A DNA stretch of 6,446 nt from Gemmatimonadota bacterium (GCA_003222065.1 QHUV01000366.1:1-6446); one strand, 5' to 3'; counted from the first letter of the stretch, positions 1 to 6,151 are shown. A program made the numbers and translations. The notes: generated by a model not told the origin, from the sequence alone.

Positions 1-339
1 GACGACTATCCTGATTACGCCGAGCGCGTGGCGGAGGCGATCCGCGAGGGGCGAGCGGAGCGCGCGGTGCTCATCTGCGGCAGCGGTGTTGGCGCCTCCG
101 TCGCCGCCAACAAATTCACGGGCATTCGGGCGGCGTTATGTCACGATACCTTTTCGGCGCGCCAGGGTGTGGAAGACGACTCGATGAACGTGCTGTGTCT
201 GGGGGCGCGAGTCGTCGGGCCTTCACTCGCCGAAGAGCTCGTGCGCGCCTTCCTCAAGGCACAATTCTCCGGGGCCGAGCGTCATCTGCGCCGCCTCGCG
301 AAAATTCTCGGTTTCGAGAAGCAGGCGTCGCGCGTCTAG
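1..339 (+). CDS. rpiB: RpiB/LacAB-family sugar-phosphate isomerase, 3' part
   Basis: Partial gene: it enters at base 1 in frame and ends at TAG 337-339, leaving 112 residues of a family usually near 145-155. Family members interconvert ribose 5-phosphate and ribulose 5-phosphate in the cytosolic pentose phosphate pathway; some act on related sugar phosphates. Visible landmarks are DYPDYA at residues 1-7, the active-site loop LICGSGVG at 24-31 with the catalytic-type Cys26, [11 protein letters not shown] at 35-45, [11 protein letters not shown] at 63-73, and the C-terminal [14 protein letters not shown] phosphate-binding tail. Ser28 stands where E. coli has Thr in GTG. At the position aligning with E. 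coli His99 (ring opening; alignment from memory) there is Asp59. Family assignment is very secure, exact substrate less so. The gene converges on the TonB receptor with a 10-nt gap. Confidence 0.93.
   Translation, partial: DDYPDYAERVAEAIREGRAERAVLICGSGVGASVAANKFTGIRAALCHDTFSARQGVEDDSMNVLCLGARVVGPSLAEELVRAFLKAQFSGAERHLRRLAKILGFEKQASRV
301..320 (-). terminator. Hairpin plus T-run, possible terminator of the TonB receptor gene
   Basis: Read on the minus strand this is TTCTCG-AAAC-CGAGAA followed directly by TTTT. It is a perfect 6-bp stem with a 4-nt loop and a short U-run, placed about 30 nt after the receptor stop codon. It lies inside the last codons of the convergent rpiB-type gene. The U-run is short, so termination is plausible but not certain. 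Confidence 0.45.
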
Positions 340-349
340 CGACGCTTGC
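321..349. terminator. Symmetric 11-bp hairpin between convergent genes
   Basis: Arms 321-331 and 339-349 pair over 11 bp (one G-U wobble) around a 7-nt loop. The rpiB-type stop codon starts in the loop (337-339), and the receptor stop codon begins just outside the right arm at 352. No U-tract follows on the plus strand. The position suggests a shared bidirectional structure that ends or protects both transcripts; the function is inferred. Confidence 0.45.
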
Positions 350-355
350 CTAACG
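348..355 (+). repeat. GCCTAACG octamer, copy 1
   Basis: The first of six copies of this non-palindromic word. It covers the stop codon of the TonB receptor gene and adjoins the convergent hairpin. Confidence 0.6.
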
Positions 356-2497
356 ACCGGCGCCGATGGTCAGGCCAACGATCAGGGTCCGCCGCGGGGC
401 AGGCTCGTAGAACTTCGCGGTAGCCAGCGTACCCGCCGCATTGATCGCCACCGAACCGACGTACTGCTTGTCGAAGAGGTTCTGGATGCTCACCGTCGGC
501 GACACCCATGCCATCGTGCCGAGGCCTTCGGCACCGCAGCGCAGATTGTAGACAGCGAAGCCAGCCGCCCGCGTTGAGTTCGCGTCATCCACGTACACCG
601 CGCTCTTGGCAAGTGCCTCGATCGTGGCGAATACGGATGCATATCGCCACGTCGCGCTTCCTTGTAGTTGCTTCTCAGGGATGCCGGGAATCACGTGGCC
701 GCCGAGCTGCGTGCCCGCCGCAGATACGAAGTCGCGAAATCTGAAGTGTGAGTACGTGTACGCGGCACTCAGCGCGAGCGTCCCGATCTCGGAGCCCCCC
801 TCGACCTCGACGCCCTTCCGGCGCGTGCGGCCCGCATTTCGATAGTACGTGCGGCCGCTCCCCCCCGGCACCTCGAATGGAATGAGCTCGTCACGCACTT
901 CCGTATCGAACAGCGCGATGTCGTACTGGAGCCGATAGAGGAGCGATCCCTTCACGCCCGTCTCGTACGTCGTCGAGAACTGCGGCTTCAGATCAAAATT
1001 GAGTCCGGCGTTGCCGTTAGGCTGATTGCCGAGCTCCGTCGTGGTCGGCGTCTCGAACGCCGATCCGGCGTTGGCGTACAGCGCCGAAAGCGCCGTGAGA
1101 CGGACAACAGCACCGGCCATCGGGCTCACCGCGTGCAGGACGCGCGCGCCAGAATCGTCGCGGCCGTCGGACAGAAAGTGATCCTGGACCTCGAAGCGGA
1201 TGTAGTCGGCGCGGATGCCGGCACTCAAATTCACCCGGCTGCCCGCCTGCAGCTCGTCGCGCACGAATGGCCCGACGCTGGAGACGATCTCTCGCTGATC
1301 GAGCTGCAACAGACCCTTCTCGGTCGGTTGCGTCGAAGCGCTCGGGCACGAGGCCGTCGTCGCCGCGACGGCGTTGCAGTTCGCCCAGTTCTTCCGCAGA
1401 TCGTTCTGCATGGCCGCGTCGACGCCGACGCTAAAGCGCTGCCTAACGCCAAGCTCAAAAGGCAAGACAGCGCGCGCGCCGCCGCCGTACTGCACGCGCC
1501 CGACGTCGACGACGGCGAACGTCAGCGGATTGTAGAGATCGCGTGCTCCGCCGTAGATCTGGGCGAACAGTTCCCCATCGCGCGTTTCCGAGAGCGGATG
1601 GGTCGCCGACAGGCCGAATTGCAGCTGGTGGACGACCTTGCGCGCCACCTTCCGCACCGACGCCGAATCTGGCAGCCGTGGATTAGCGGTCAACTGCGCC
1701 AAGGTCAGCGCGCCCGGGTTTTGCGCCGTAGGCATGTCCAAGCCGAGCCCCTGAAAGACAAAGTCCGTCCCCCCAGCGCTCGCGCCAACGCGCAAATACC
1801 CGTTCGTCAATTCCTGACGTGAGTAAAGACGAAAGTTGTCCGCCAACGTATGTCCGACGTTGGCCTGGTAGAACACAGCGTCCGTGGAGCCTCCGACGTT
1901 GGCGGCGACGCGGCGTGTCCCGTAATCACCGAACCAGGAGCGCACCTGCGCCGCGACGGGTGCCATCGGCGGTCCCGCCGAACGAATATCGATGACGCCG
2001 CCGCCCGCATTGCCGTAGAGCGCCGACGCCGTACCGCGTATGGTCTCGACCCGGCCCACAGATTCGAGATCGAGATAGTCCACCGGTGTCTGGCCGTCGG
2101 GGAGCGTGAGCGGCATTCCGTCACGCAGGATGCGAACGCTGCGGACGCCGAATGACGAGCGAGCGCCAAAACCACGAATGGAGATGCGCGGATCTTGTGA
2201 CGGATTATTCCGGCTCGCGACTGTGACACCGGGCAACAGAAAGAGTGTTTGGTCCAGGAGCAGATGGGTCTGGCCAGGGCGAGCGCTGTCGGGACGAGTC
2301 TCGGTGATGGCGAAGGGCAGGTCGAGCGGGGATCGTCCGACGTCGCGTGTCACAGTGATGACTGGCGGCAGCTTGGCGACGGAATCCTGCGCTCGCGCCG
2401 GGACAAGGGCAACGAGTGACGCGAGAAGAATCGCCGCGCGCCGAGCTCGATTTCGCGCGCTGTTTGAACCGCGTGAGATGTGATCCCTCGGCATCAT
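350..2497 (-). CDS. TonB-dependent outer-membrane receptor, YncD/PqqU-like
   Basis: An outer-membrane beta-barrel importer powered by TonB-ExbBD. From the ATG at 2497 it is 715 residues: basic n-region, hydrophobic AAILLASLVALVP at about 21-33, cleavage after ARA (36), TonB-box-like PPVITVTRD at 44-52, plug at about 57-174, then barrel. The plug has RGFGARSSFGVR (108-119), DGMPLTLPDG (126-135) and SALYGNAGGGVIDI (158-171). The barrel has FETPTTTEL (481-489), NLFDKQYVGS (673-682) and FYEPAPRR (696-703). These blocks match, from memory, E. coli YncD (PqqU), a PQQ receptor, so a PQQ-like ligand is possible but unproven. Cys374 and Cys384 probably form a disulfide in a surface loop. The C-terminus is IGAGR, not the usual aromatic. 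The frame stays open upstream to a TTG at 2602, but the signal peptide favours a start at 2494-2518; AGGG lies 9 nt before 2497. Confidence 0.95.
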   Translation of the reverse strand: MMPRDHISRGSNSARNRARRAAILLASLVALVPARAQDSVAKLPPVITVTRDVGRSPLDLPFAITETRPDSARPGQTHLLLDQTLFLLPGVTVASRNNPSQDPRISIRGFGARSSFGVRSVRILRDGMPLTLPDGQTPVDYLDLESVGRVETIRGTASALYGNAGGGVIDIRSAGPPMAPVAAQVRSWFGDYGTRRVAANVGGSTDAVFYQANVGHTLADNFRLYSRQELTNGYLRVGASAGGTDFVFQGLGLDMPTAQNPGALTLAQLTANPRLPDSASVRKVARKVVHQLQFGLSATHPLSETRDGELFAQIYGGARDLYNPLTFAVVDVGRVQYGGGARAVLPFELGVRQRFSVGVDAAMQNDLRKNWANCNAVAATTASCPSASTQPTEKGLLQLDQREIVSSVGPFVRDELQAGSRVNLSAGIRADYIRFEVQDHFLSDGRDDSGARVLHAVSPMAGAVVRLTALSALYANAGSAFETPTTTELGNQPNGNAGLNFDLKPQFSTTYETGVKGSLLYRLQYDIALFDTEVRDELIPFEVPGGSGRTYYRNAGRTRRKGVEVEGGSEIGTLALSAAYTYSHFRFRDFVSAAGTQLGGHVIPGIPEKQLQGSATWRYASVFATIEALAKSAVYVDDANSTRAAGFAVYNLRCGAEGLGTMAWVSPTVSIQNLFDKQYVGSVAINAAGTLATAKFYEPAPRRTLIVGLTIGAGR
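1015..1026 (-). repeat. GCCTAACG octamer, copy 2 (in a repeated 12-mer)
   Basis: CGTTAGGC at 1015-1022 on the plus strand. With the next four bases it forms CGTTAGGCTGAT, which recurs exactly at 4168-4179. It lies inside the receptor gene, encoding QPN. Confidence 0.6.
1441..1448 (+). repeat. GCCTAACG octamer, copy 3
   Basis: Inside the receptor gene, where the sense strand reads GTT AGG (Val-Arg) within the motif; AGG is generally an uncommon codon in GC-rich genomes. Confidence 0.6.
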
Positions 2498-2673
2498 CCG
2501 CATTATCCCTGATCTCATGGAGTTTCTGCTGCCGAGCACCCGTTCGACATCGCCGCGGTCACTCTCGAAAAGAATTCGCGCGCGATCGCTCGGACAGGCC
2601 AATCTACAAGCTCGCGCGCGCGTTCCCTTCTGCTATCGGCCGCTCCCGAGGTGCCGTGACACGACTCGACGAC

Positions 2674-2686
2674 TATTTTGCGGGCA
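2674..2686 (+). promoter_or_regulatory. Weak -10-like element of the tRNA gene
   Basis: TATTTT at 2674-2679 lies 7 nt before the mature tRNA 5' end. It is the only AT-rich hexamer in the flank that could serve as a -10 box. No good -35 is seen at normal spacing: GTGACA at 2656-2661 is only 12 nt upstream. Tentative. Confidence 0.2.
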
Positions 2687-2759
<73 letters not shown>

Positions 2760-2825
2760 TTCTCAAGGAGGCCGCCGCGGTTCGGCAACCTTCCCCCTCC
2801 AGGTCGCCGCCCCCATCCGAAGCAT

Positions 2826-2833
2826 GCCTAACG
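2826..2833 (+). repeat. GCCTAACG octamer, copy 4 (intergenic)
   Basis: The only copy outside any gene, between tRNA-Lys and the lipoprotein gene, so protein coding cannot explain it. Confidence 0.6.
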
Positions 2834-2893
2834 TGTCGCCATGCGCGACTTGCGTGCGATTCAAACACAGAGGCGTGTCCACTATCGTATACA

Positions 2894-2912
2894 GGCACAA
2901 TCCCGCTGTGCC
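2894..2912. repeat. Inverted repeat GGCACA/TGTGCC upstream of the lipoprotein gene
   Basis: GGCACA (2894-2899) and TGTGCC (2907-2912) are perfect inverted arms around a 7-nt spacer. It lies 2 nt after a GTATAC motif (2887-2892) in the gene-free stretch 2760-2992. No T-run follows on either strand, so it does not look like a terminator. It could be a protein-binding dyad or chance. Confidence 0.3.
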
Positions 2913-2955
2913 AGCATGGAGACTTGGCGACCGTTTTTGCAGTGGCCTCGGGCAT

Positions 2956-2981
2956 GCAGAATACATTGTATACAATTCTGC
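2956..2981. promoter_or_regulatory. Nested palindromes in the lipoprotein promoter region, candidate operator
   Basis: GCAGAAT (2956-2962) and ATTCTGC (2975-2981) are perfect inverted arms. Offset inside them is the perfect 12-bp palindrome ATTGTATACAAT (2965-2976). The core fits the loose GntR-family operator pattern GT-Nx-AC, but no regulator gene is present here to support this. A weak promoter may overlap: TTGCAG at 2937-2942 and TACATT at 2962-2967, with a long 19-nt spacer. That would put the transcription start just before the Shine-Dalgarno sequence. A related GTATACA sits 81 bp upstream at 2887-2893. Confidence 0.4.
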
Positions 2982-2992
2982 AGGGAGGACCA

Positions 2993-3406
2993 ATGCGTAA
3001 GCTTCTGGGTGCACTCCTGCTCGCTGTCGCGGCGGCCTGCAACGATTCCACCGGGCCAGGGTCAGGGACTCTGAGCGGGAGCTACCAGCTCCGCACGGCG
3101 AACGGCGTCGTCGTACCCGGCATCGCCTCGCAAGACGTATCGGGCGTCTACGAAGTATTGCGCGGCCGCATTGTGCTGCGGAGTGACTTCTCGTTCGTCG
3201 ACAGTCTCTCCGACCGCTTCACGCCTACCGGCGGCGCCGCACAGCCACGGATCGACGTCCGCATCGGCACATACGTACAGACTGGCAACAACGTCACCCT
3301 CAGCTTCAACAGCTCGACTGGCCTCGTGAGCTACTCGCTCACCTGGATCGATCCGAATACCCTGGCCTACGCTGAGCCCGAGCTGTCGCTGATCTACGCC
3401 AAGTAG
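2993..3406 (+). CDS. Small outer-envelope lipoprotein, hypothetical
   Basis: 137 residues. The ATG at 2993 has a strong Shine-Dalgarno AGGGAGG (2982-2988) 4 nt upstream; the frame is open further up, but only this start gives a type II signal peptide. MRKLLGALLLAVAAAC has a positive n-region, a hydrophobic core and a lipobox-like AAAC, with Cys16 as the expected lipidation site. Asn at +2 does not match the E. coli inner-membrane retention signal (Asp), so outer-membrane placement is likely. After the linker NDSTGPGSG the rest is rich in beta-type alternation (GTLSGSYQL, GRIVLRSDFSFV, IDVRIGTYVQ, VTLSFN, VSYSLTW), suggesting a small beta-sandwich or lipocalin-like barrel. No catalytic motif is visible and the function is unknown. 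The CNDSTGP start resembles many small lipoproteins I associate with Gemmatimonadota. Confidence 0.87.
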   Translation: MRKLLGALLLAVAAACNDSTGPGSGTLSGSYQLRTANGVVVPGIASQDVSGVYEVLRGRIVLRSDFSFVDSLSDRFTPTGGAAQPRIDVRIGTYVQTGNNVTLSFNSSTGLVSYSLTWIDPNTLAYAEPELSLIYAK

Positions 3407-3458
3407 GGCTGCAGTTTCGCGCGTGGGCGCCCTGGCGTGACGACATGAGTCGCTGGGC

Positions 3459-3496
3459 GGTCCGAATTGTCGAGCGAGCATCGACAGTCTCGGACC
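3459..3496. terminator. Two-part hairpin between the lipoprotein and DUF421 genes
   Basis: The outer stem GGTCCGA (3459-3465) pairs with TCGGACC (3490-3496). An inner stem TGTCGA (3468-3473) pairs with TCGACA (3481-3486) around a 7-nt loop, with a small internal bulge between them. CCTTTCCC follows, a poor U-run. It begins 52 nt after the lipoprotein stop, so it could end that transcript or structure the leader of the next gene. It would bury the alternative TTG start of the DUF421 gene at 3467, which supports a later start. Confidence 0.45.
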
Positions 3497-3511
3497 CTTT
3501 CCCGGCCGCCC

Positions 3512-4141
3512 GTGCACACAATCTGGTACGATCTCGTCCATCCCGGTGTGCCCGTCATCGAGAAGGTCATTCGCACCGTCATCGTATACGCGTTCCTTCT
3601 CATCGGGCTTCGATTGGCTGGGAAGCGCGAGCTCACGCAGCTCAATCCCTTCGATCTCGTCGTACTCCTGCTGCTCTCGAACACGGTTCAGAATGCCATC
3701 ATCGGCGAGGACAACTCACTCGCCGGCGGCATTCTCGGAGCAGCAACGCTCCTCGTGTTGAACGGGGTGCTCGTTCGCCTGCTGTTCCGCTGGGGCAAGC
3801 TCGACACGATCGAAGGACGTCCGGACGTCCTGATCCGGAATGGCCACGTGATGCGATCGCACATGGAGCGCGAGCTGATTACGCTGGCCGAGCTCGAGGC
3901 GGCGGCGCGCCGTCAGGGGCTCGAGTCGCTCGCCCACGTGAAGCATTGCCGGCTCGAGACGGGGAGTTGGCCGGTGACGGGCGACCAGGGCGCCGCACCG
4001 AGGATGCTACTCGCCCACGCCGGGCGCGTCTCGAGCGAGAACCAACCGGCTCGGATCCGCGCGAGGCCGAGGGCGCGGGCGTCGAGTGCAAGGTCGAGCA
4101 ACGACTGGCGGGCGCGCAGCTCCGGCGCGAGGCCGGCGTGA
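3512..4141 (+). CDS. DUF421 (YetF/YcaP-type) inner-membrane protein with aberrant C-terminus
   Basis: From GTG 3512 it is 209 residues. The start is chosen because family proteins begin with a W-x-D-L..PGVP-type segment, here IWYDLVHPGVPVIEK at 4-18; a TTG at 3467 in the same frame is possible. Three membrane segments are visible at about 19-37, 47-64 and 72-92. They include the family signatures GLRLAGKREL (32-41), NPFDLVVLLLLSN (45-57) and QNAIIG (60-65). The cytosolic part follows with EGRPDVLIRNG (101-111), RELIT (120-124) and RRQGLESL (133-140). The biochemical role of the family is unknown. Homology ends near RLETG (147-151), where family members usually finish with GGT-x-SV. Here about 58 Arg/Ala/Ser-rich residues follow, read antisense through the next gene. 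A one-base shift there would instead stop at 3975-3977. No clear Shine-Dalgarno is seen. Confidence 0.88.
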   Translation: MHTIWYDLVHPGVPVIEKVIRTVIVYAFLLIGLRLAGKRELTQLNPFDLVVLLLLSNTVQNAIIGEDNSLAGGILGAATLLVLNGVLVRLLFRWGKLDTIEGRPDVLIRNGHVMRSHMERELITLAELEAAARRQGLESLAHVKHCRLETGSWPVTGDQGAAPRMLLAHAGRVSSENQPARIRARPRARASSARSSNDWRARSSGARPA

Positions 4142-6087
4142 TCGGCACAGATCGCCGCTTCCGGATTCGTTAGGCTGATCGGATCATCATCGAACAGCGA
4201 TGGGGTGAGCGCGATCCGTCGCCGCGACAGCGGCATCGAGAGAACGTGGCGAACGAGCAAGTAGGGATCGACCGAGCGGGCATCGGCCCACTGCGCAAGG
4301 AAGCCTTCGCGAACCGATTCCGGGAGGTACGTCATCTCCTGCACGGCATCGACGAGCGGACGCGCGGCGCCGAAGATCATCGCGACGGGCGACATCGTCG
4401 TGTACCCGGTAATCGCCGCGTCCTGAACGGCCGAGAGGTAACCATCGGAGCGGCCTTCACGCGCGAGGGAAACGGCGACGAGCCAGTCGACACTTCGGGC
4501 GAACACCTCGGCCGGTCGCTCCTCGGTTGGGGTGCTGCCACGGCGCACGACACGGGCGGCCGCGAGATCTCGCATCGACGCGGCGAGCGGGCCGCGCTGC
4601 TCTCTCACCGCGCGGTCCGTGCTGTAGCCGCTGCCCGCGTACAGGCTGCGAGCCGCCTGCCAATCCAGGTCATGCGCGAGCTCGTGTGCCAGCGTTCCCG
4701 ACGAAGAGAAAACCGACATCCTGATGGTGCGAGTCGACGGATCGTGAAGCGCGAGAATCGTATCGGGCAGACCGGTGGCGGCGACGGCGATGCGAAGCCC
4801 GGCCACGGAGAGCCCGCCAAGGACGCGCTGCATATCGCGTAGGCTCGTACCGATCATGCGCAAGTAATACGGTTGCCAGTCGCGTCGGACGTCTCGATCG
4901 AATGCGACCCCGGCCAGTCCGAACTCGGCGCGCAGATCGGCGACGCTCGGTGCCGGTAAGCCGGCAAACCATGGCTCCTCTTGCGCCATCGCGCGCAGCG
5001 CCGTCGCCGCCGCGAGGACTGCGAGCGCACCGGTTCTCCTCACCGTATCGCCGCTCGACACGAGCAAACCGAATTCGCCGGCCAGCGTCTCAGCGTTCAC
5101 GCTGGTCGATGCAAACTGTCCACGCGCGCGCTGAATTTCGGCCGGCGCGTCCGGCGCGAGGAGCATCGACCGGTGTGTTCGAACGGTGACAGCAACGGGG
5201 GGTTCAGGAGGCTGCATGAGGCCCAAGCTGACGAGCCGAGCCGAAGTGGCGACGCCAAGCAACGATGAATACGCTCCATCAGCCGCGCGCGAGCCGCTGT
5301 CCGTGGCCTGGCGCAACGCCCGAATGGACTCGAGGAGACGCGGAACCGCAGCCATCGCGCTCGCTTGGACTTGCTCATCGAGGGGCTCACCAGCCGGACG
5401 CTCGACCACGAAGGAGCGACTGCGTCGTCGCCTAACGAGCTCGCCGAGAGGATCGACGTGGCGCCCATCGGCGTCGCGGAGCAGATCGCGGAGGTCGGCC
5501 TGCGCCAGGGCACGATCACGCAGGAGCGCTGCCGCCTGCGCGGCGATGGCGTCCCCCTGGTCGCCTACCGTTCGCTCGCCGGCGGCCAGCGCGTACGCCA
5601 GGCGCACGGTGAGCTCGCCAGCTCGTGGGTCGCGCGCCGACTCGATGGTTCGCTGGATGAGGGCCAACTGGGCGCCGCCGCCAGAGGGGGCGTCGACGGC
5701 ATCGCCGACGGAGGGATCGATGACGTACGCATCGCCGCGACGAAGCCTGGCAAGGATGGCCCAGGCGACGCGCGATCGAGTGGAATCGTCGAGGCGCGGA
5801 TCGGAGAGCGCGAAGTCAACGAGTCGAAACGGACTGCCGAGGCCGAGTCGCAGCCGCTCCAAATAGCCGAGCGCAATTGTCGTGACGGAATCAGCGTGCG
5901 CGGGAACTCTGGCGACGCGAGCGAGCACCACGACCGAATCGTAGTATGCGGCAGCGCGCCGCATGTGGGCCGCGGCGTCGCCACTCATCTCCGGGCGCGC
6001 ACGAAGCCAGCCGAACGCCGAAACGACGGCCAGCAAGCTCGCCGTGACGAGCAGCGAGAATCGACGGTGGTTCCCGAAAATCGCCAT
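3913..6087 (-). CDS. Uncharacterised exported HExxH zinc metalloprotease
   Basis: 724 residues from ATG 6087; an adjacent in-frame GTG at 6090 is equally possible. NHRRF then a hydrophobic stretch at about 10-28 make a signal peptide or membrane anchor, with VSA as a possible cleavage site. Residues 35-290 are mostly alpha-helical and Ala/Arg/Leu rich, without a motif I recognise. The catalytic region has an edge strand (TRTIRMSVFSS) followed by TLAHELAHDLDW, with zinc ligands His468 and His472 and general base Glu469. Glu527 in RPAEVFARS, 55 residues later, is the likely third ligand, gluzincin style. Asp473 and Asp475 follow the motif. The part up to about 680 looks like real protein; the last 43 or so residues overlap the DUF421 gene on the other strand. 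The substrate and peptidase family are unknown. Its own start lacks a good Shine-Dalgarno, and a leader ORF lies directly upstream. Confidence 0.85.
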   Translation of the reverse strand: MAIFGNHRRFSLLVTASLLAVVSAFGWLRARPEMSGDAAAHMRRAAAYYDSVVVLARVARVPAHADSVTTIALGYLERLRLGLGSPFRLVDFALSDPRLDDSTRSRVAWAILARLRRGDAYVIDPSVGDAVDAPSGGGAQLALIQRTIESARDPRAGELTVRLAYALAAGERTVGDQGDAIAAQAAALLRDRALAQADLRDLLRDADGRHVDPLGELVRRRRSRSFVVERPAGEPLDEQVQASAMAAVPRLLESIRALRQATDSGSRAADGAYSSLLGVATSARLVSLGLMQPPEPPVAVTVRTHRSMLLAPDAPAEIQRARGQFASTSVNAETLAGEFGLLVSSGDTVRRTGALAVLAAATALRAMAQEEPWFAGLPAPSVADLRAEFGLAGVAFDRDVRRDWQPYYLRMIGTSLRDMQRVLGGLSVAGLRIAVAATGLPDTILALHDPSTRTIRMSVFSSSGTLAHELAHDLDWQAARSLYAGSGYSTDRAVREQRGPLAASMRDLAAARVVRRGSTPTEERPAEVFARSVDWLVAVSLAREGRSDGYLSAVQDAAITGYTTMSPVAMIFGAARPLVDAVQEMTYLPESVREGFLAQWADARSVDPYLLVRHVLSMPLSRRRIALTPSLFDDDPISLTNPEAAICADHAGLAPELRARQSLLDLALDARALGLARIRAGWFSLETRPAWASSILGAAPWSPVTGQLPVSSRQCFTWASDSSP
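4168..4179 (-). repeat. GCCTAACG octamer, copy 5 (in a repeated 12-mer)
   Basis: CGTTAGGC at 4168-4175, extended to the same 12-mer as at 1015-1026. Inside the metalloprotease gene it is read AGC CTA ACG (Ser-Leu-Thr), a different frame from the other copies. Confidence 0.6.
4672..4686 (-). other. Codons of the HELAH zinc-binding motif
   Basis: The HExxH metalloprotease signature, HELAH followed by DLD, within the gene at 3913-6087. The proposed third ligand Glu is encoded at 4507-4509. Confidence 0.85.
5430..5437 (+). repeat. GCCTAACG octamer, copy 6
   Basis: Inside the metalloprotease gene, read GTT AGG (Val-Arg) on the sense strand, in the same frame as copy 3 but in an unrelated protein. 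Confidence 0.6.
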
Positions 6088-6093
6088 CACTGG

Positions 6094-6135
6094 TCAGTAC
6101 CCGTGCCGATGGCGAGGGTTGCCCAAATCGCGCAC
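6094..6135 (-). CDS. 13-residue leader ORF upstream of the metalloprotease
   Basis: GTG 6135 to TGA 6094-6096, encoding MRDLGNPRHRHGY. AGGAGGG (6140-6146) lies 5 nt upstream of the GTG when counted from GGAGG, the best Shine-Dalgarno in this part of the window. The ORF is in the same frame as the metalloprotease; its stop is 3 nt before the downstream GTG (6090) and 6 nt before the ATG (6087). The main gene has no strong ribosome site of its own, so translation by termination and reinitiation would explain the arrangement. Alternatively the TGA is a recent nonsense change, a recoded codon or a sequencing error in a longer N-terminus. Too short for any homology argument. Confidence 0.4.
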   Translation of the reverse strand: MRDLGNPRHRHGY

Positions 6136-6151
6136 GTTTCCCTCCTCGTGC
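6132..6151 (-). promoter_or_regulatory. Hairpin holding the leader Shine-Dalgarno and start codon
   Basis: On the minus-strand RNA, GCACG (6147-6151) pairs with CGTGC (6132-6136), leaving a 10-nt loop AGGAGGGAAA that contains the whole Shine-Dalgarno. The GTG start of the leader ORF lies in the 3' arm. This could tune ribosome access to the leader ORF and, by coupling, the metalloprotease. The stem is only 5 bp (6 with a wobble), so it is suggestive only. Confidence 0.35.

Noticed and set aside
1133..1822. Long plus-strand ORF of 229 codons
   Set aside because: It lies wholly antisense to the conserved TonB receptor; it is a high-GC shadow with no recognisable domain.
2573..2622. Alternating CG runs, possible Z-DNA, and a single GCGATCGC (HIP1 word)
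   Set aside because: Short runs expected in GC-rich DNA; one HIP1 copy is within chance.
2498..2686. Riboswitch (for example cobalamin) upstream of the TonB receptor
   Set aside because: No B12-box-like or other recognisable aptamer core seen on the minus strand.
3425..3432. GGGCGCCC palindrome after the lipoprotein gene
   Set aside because: Self-complementary 8-mer without loop or T-run; common in GC-rich DNA.
3445..4173. Plus-strand ORF of 242 codons overlapping DUF421
   Set aside because: Out of frame with the clear DUF421 protein; Arg/His-rich shadow composition.
5186..5866. Long plus-strand ORF of 226 codons
   Set aside because: Antisense to the metalloprotease and composed of Arg/Ser/Ala-rich shadow sequence.
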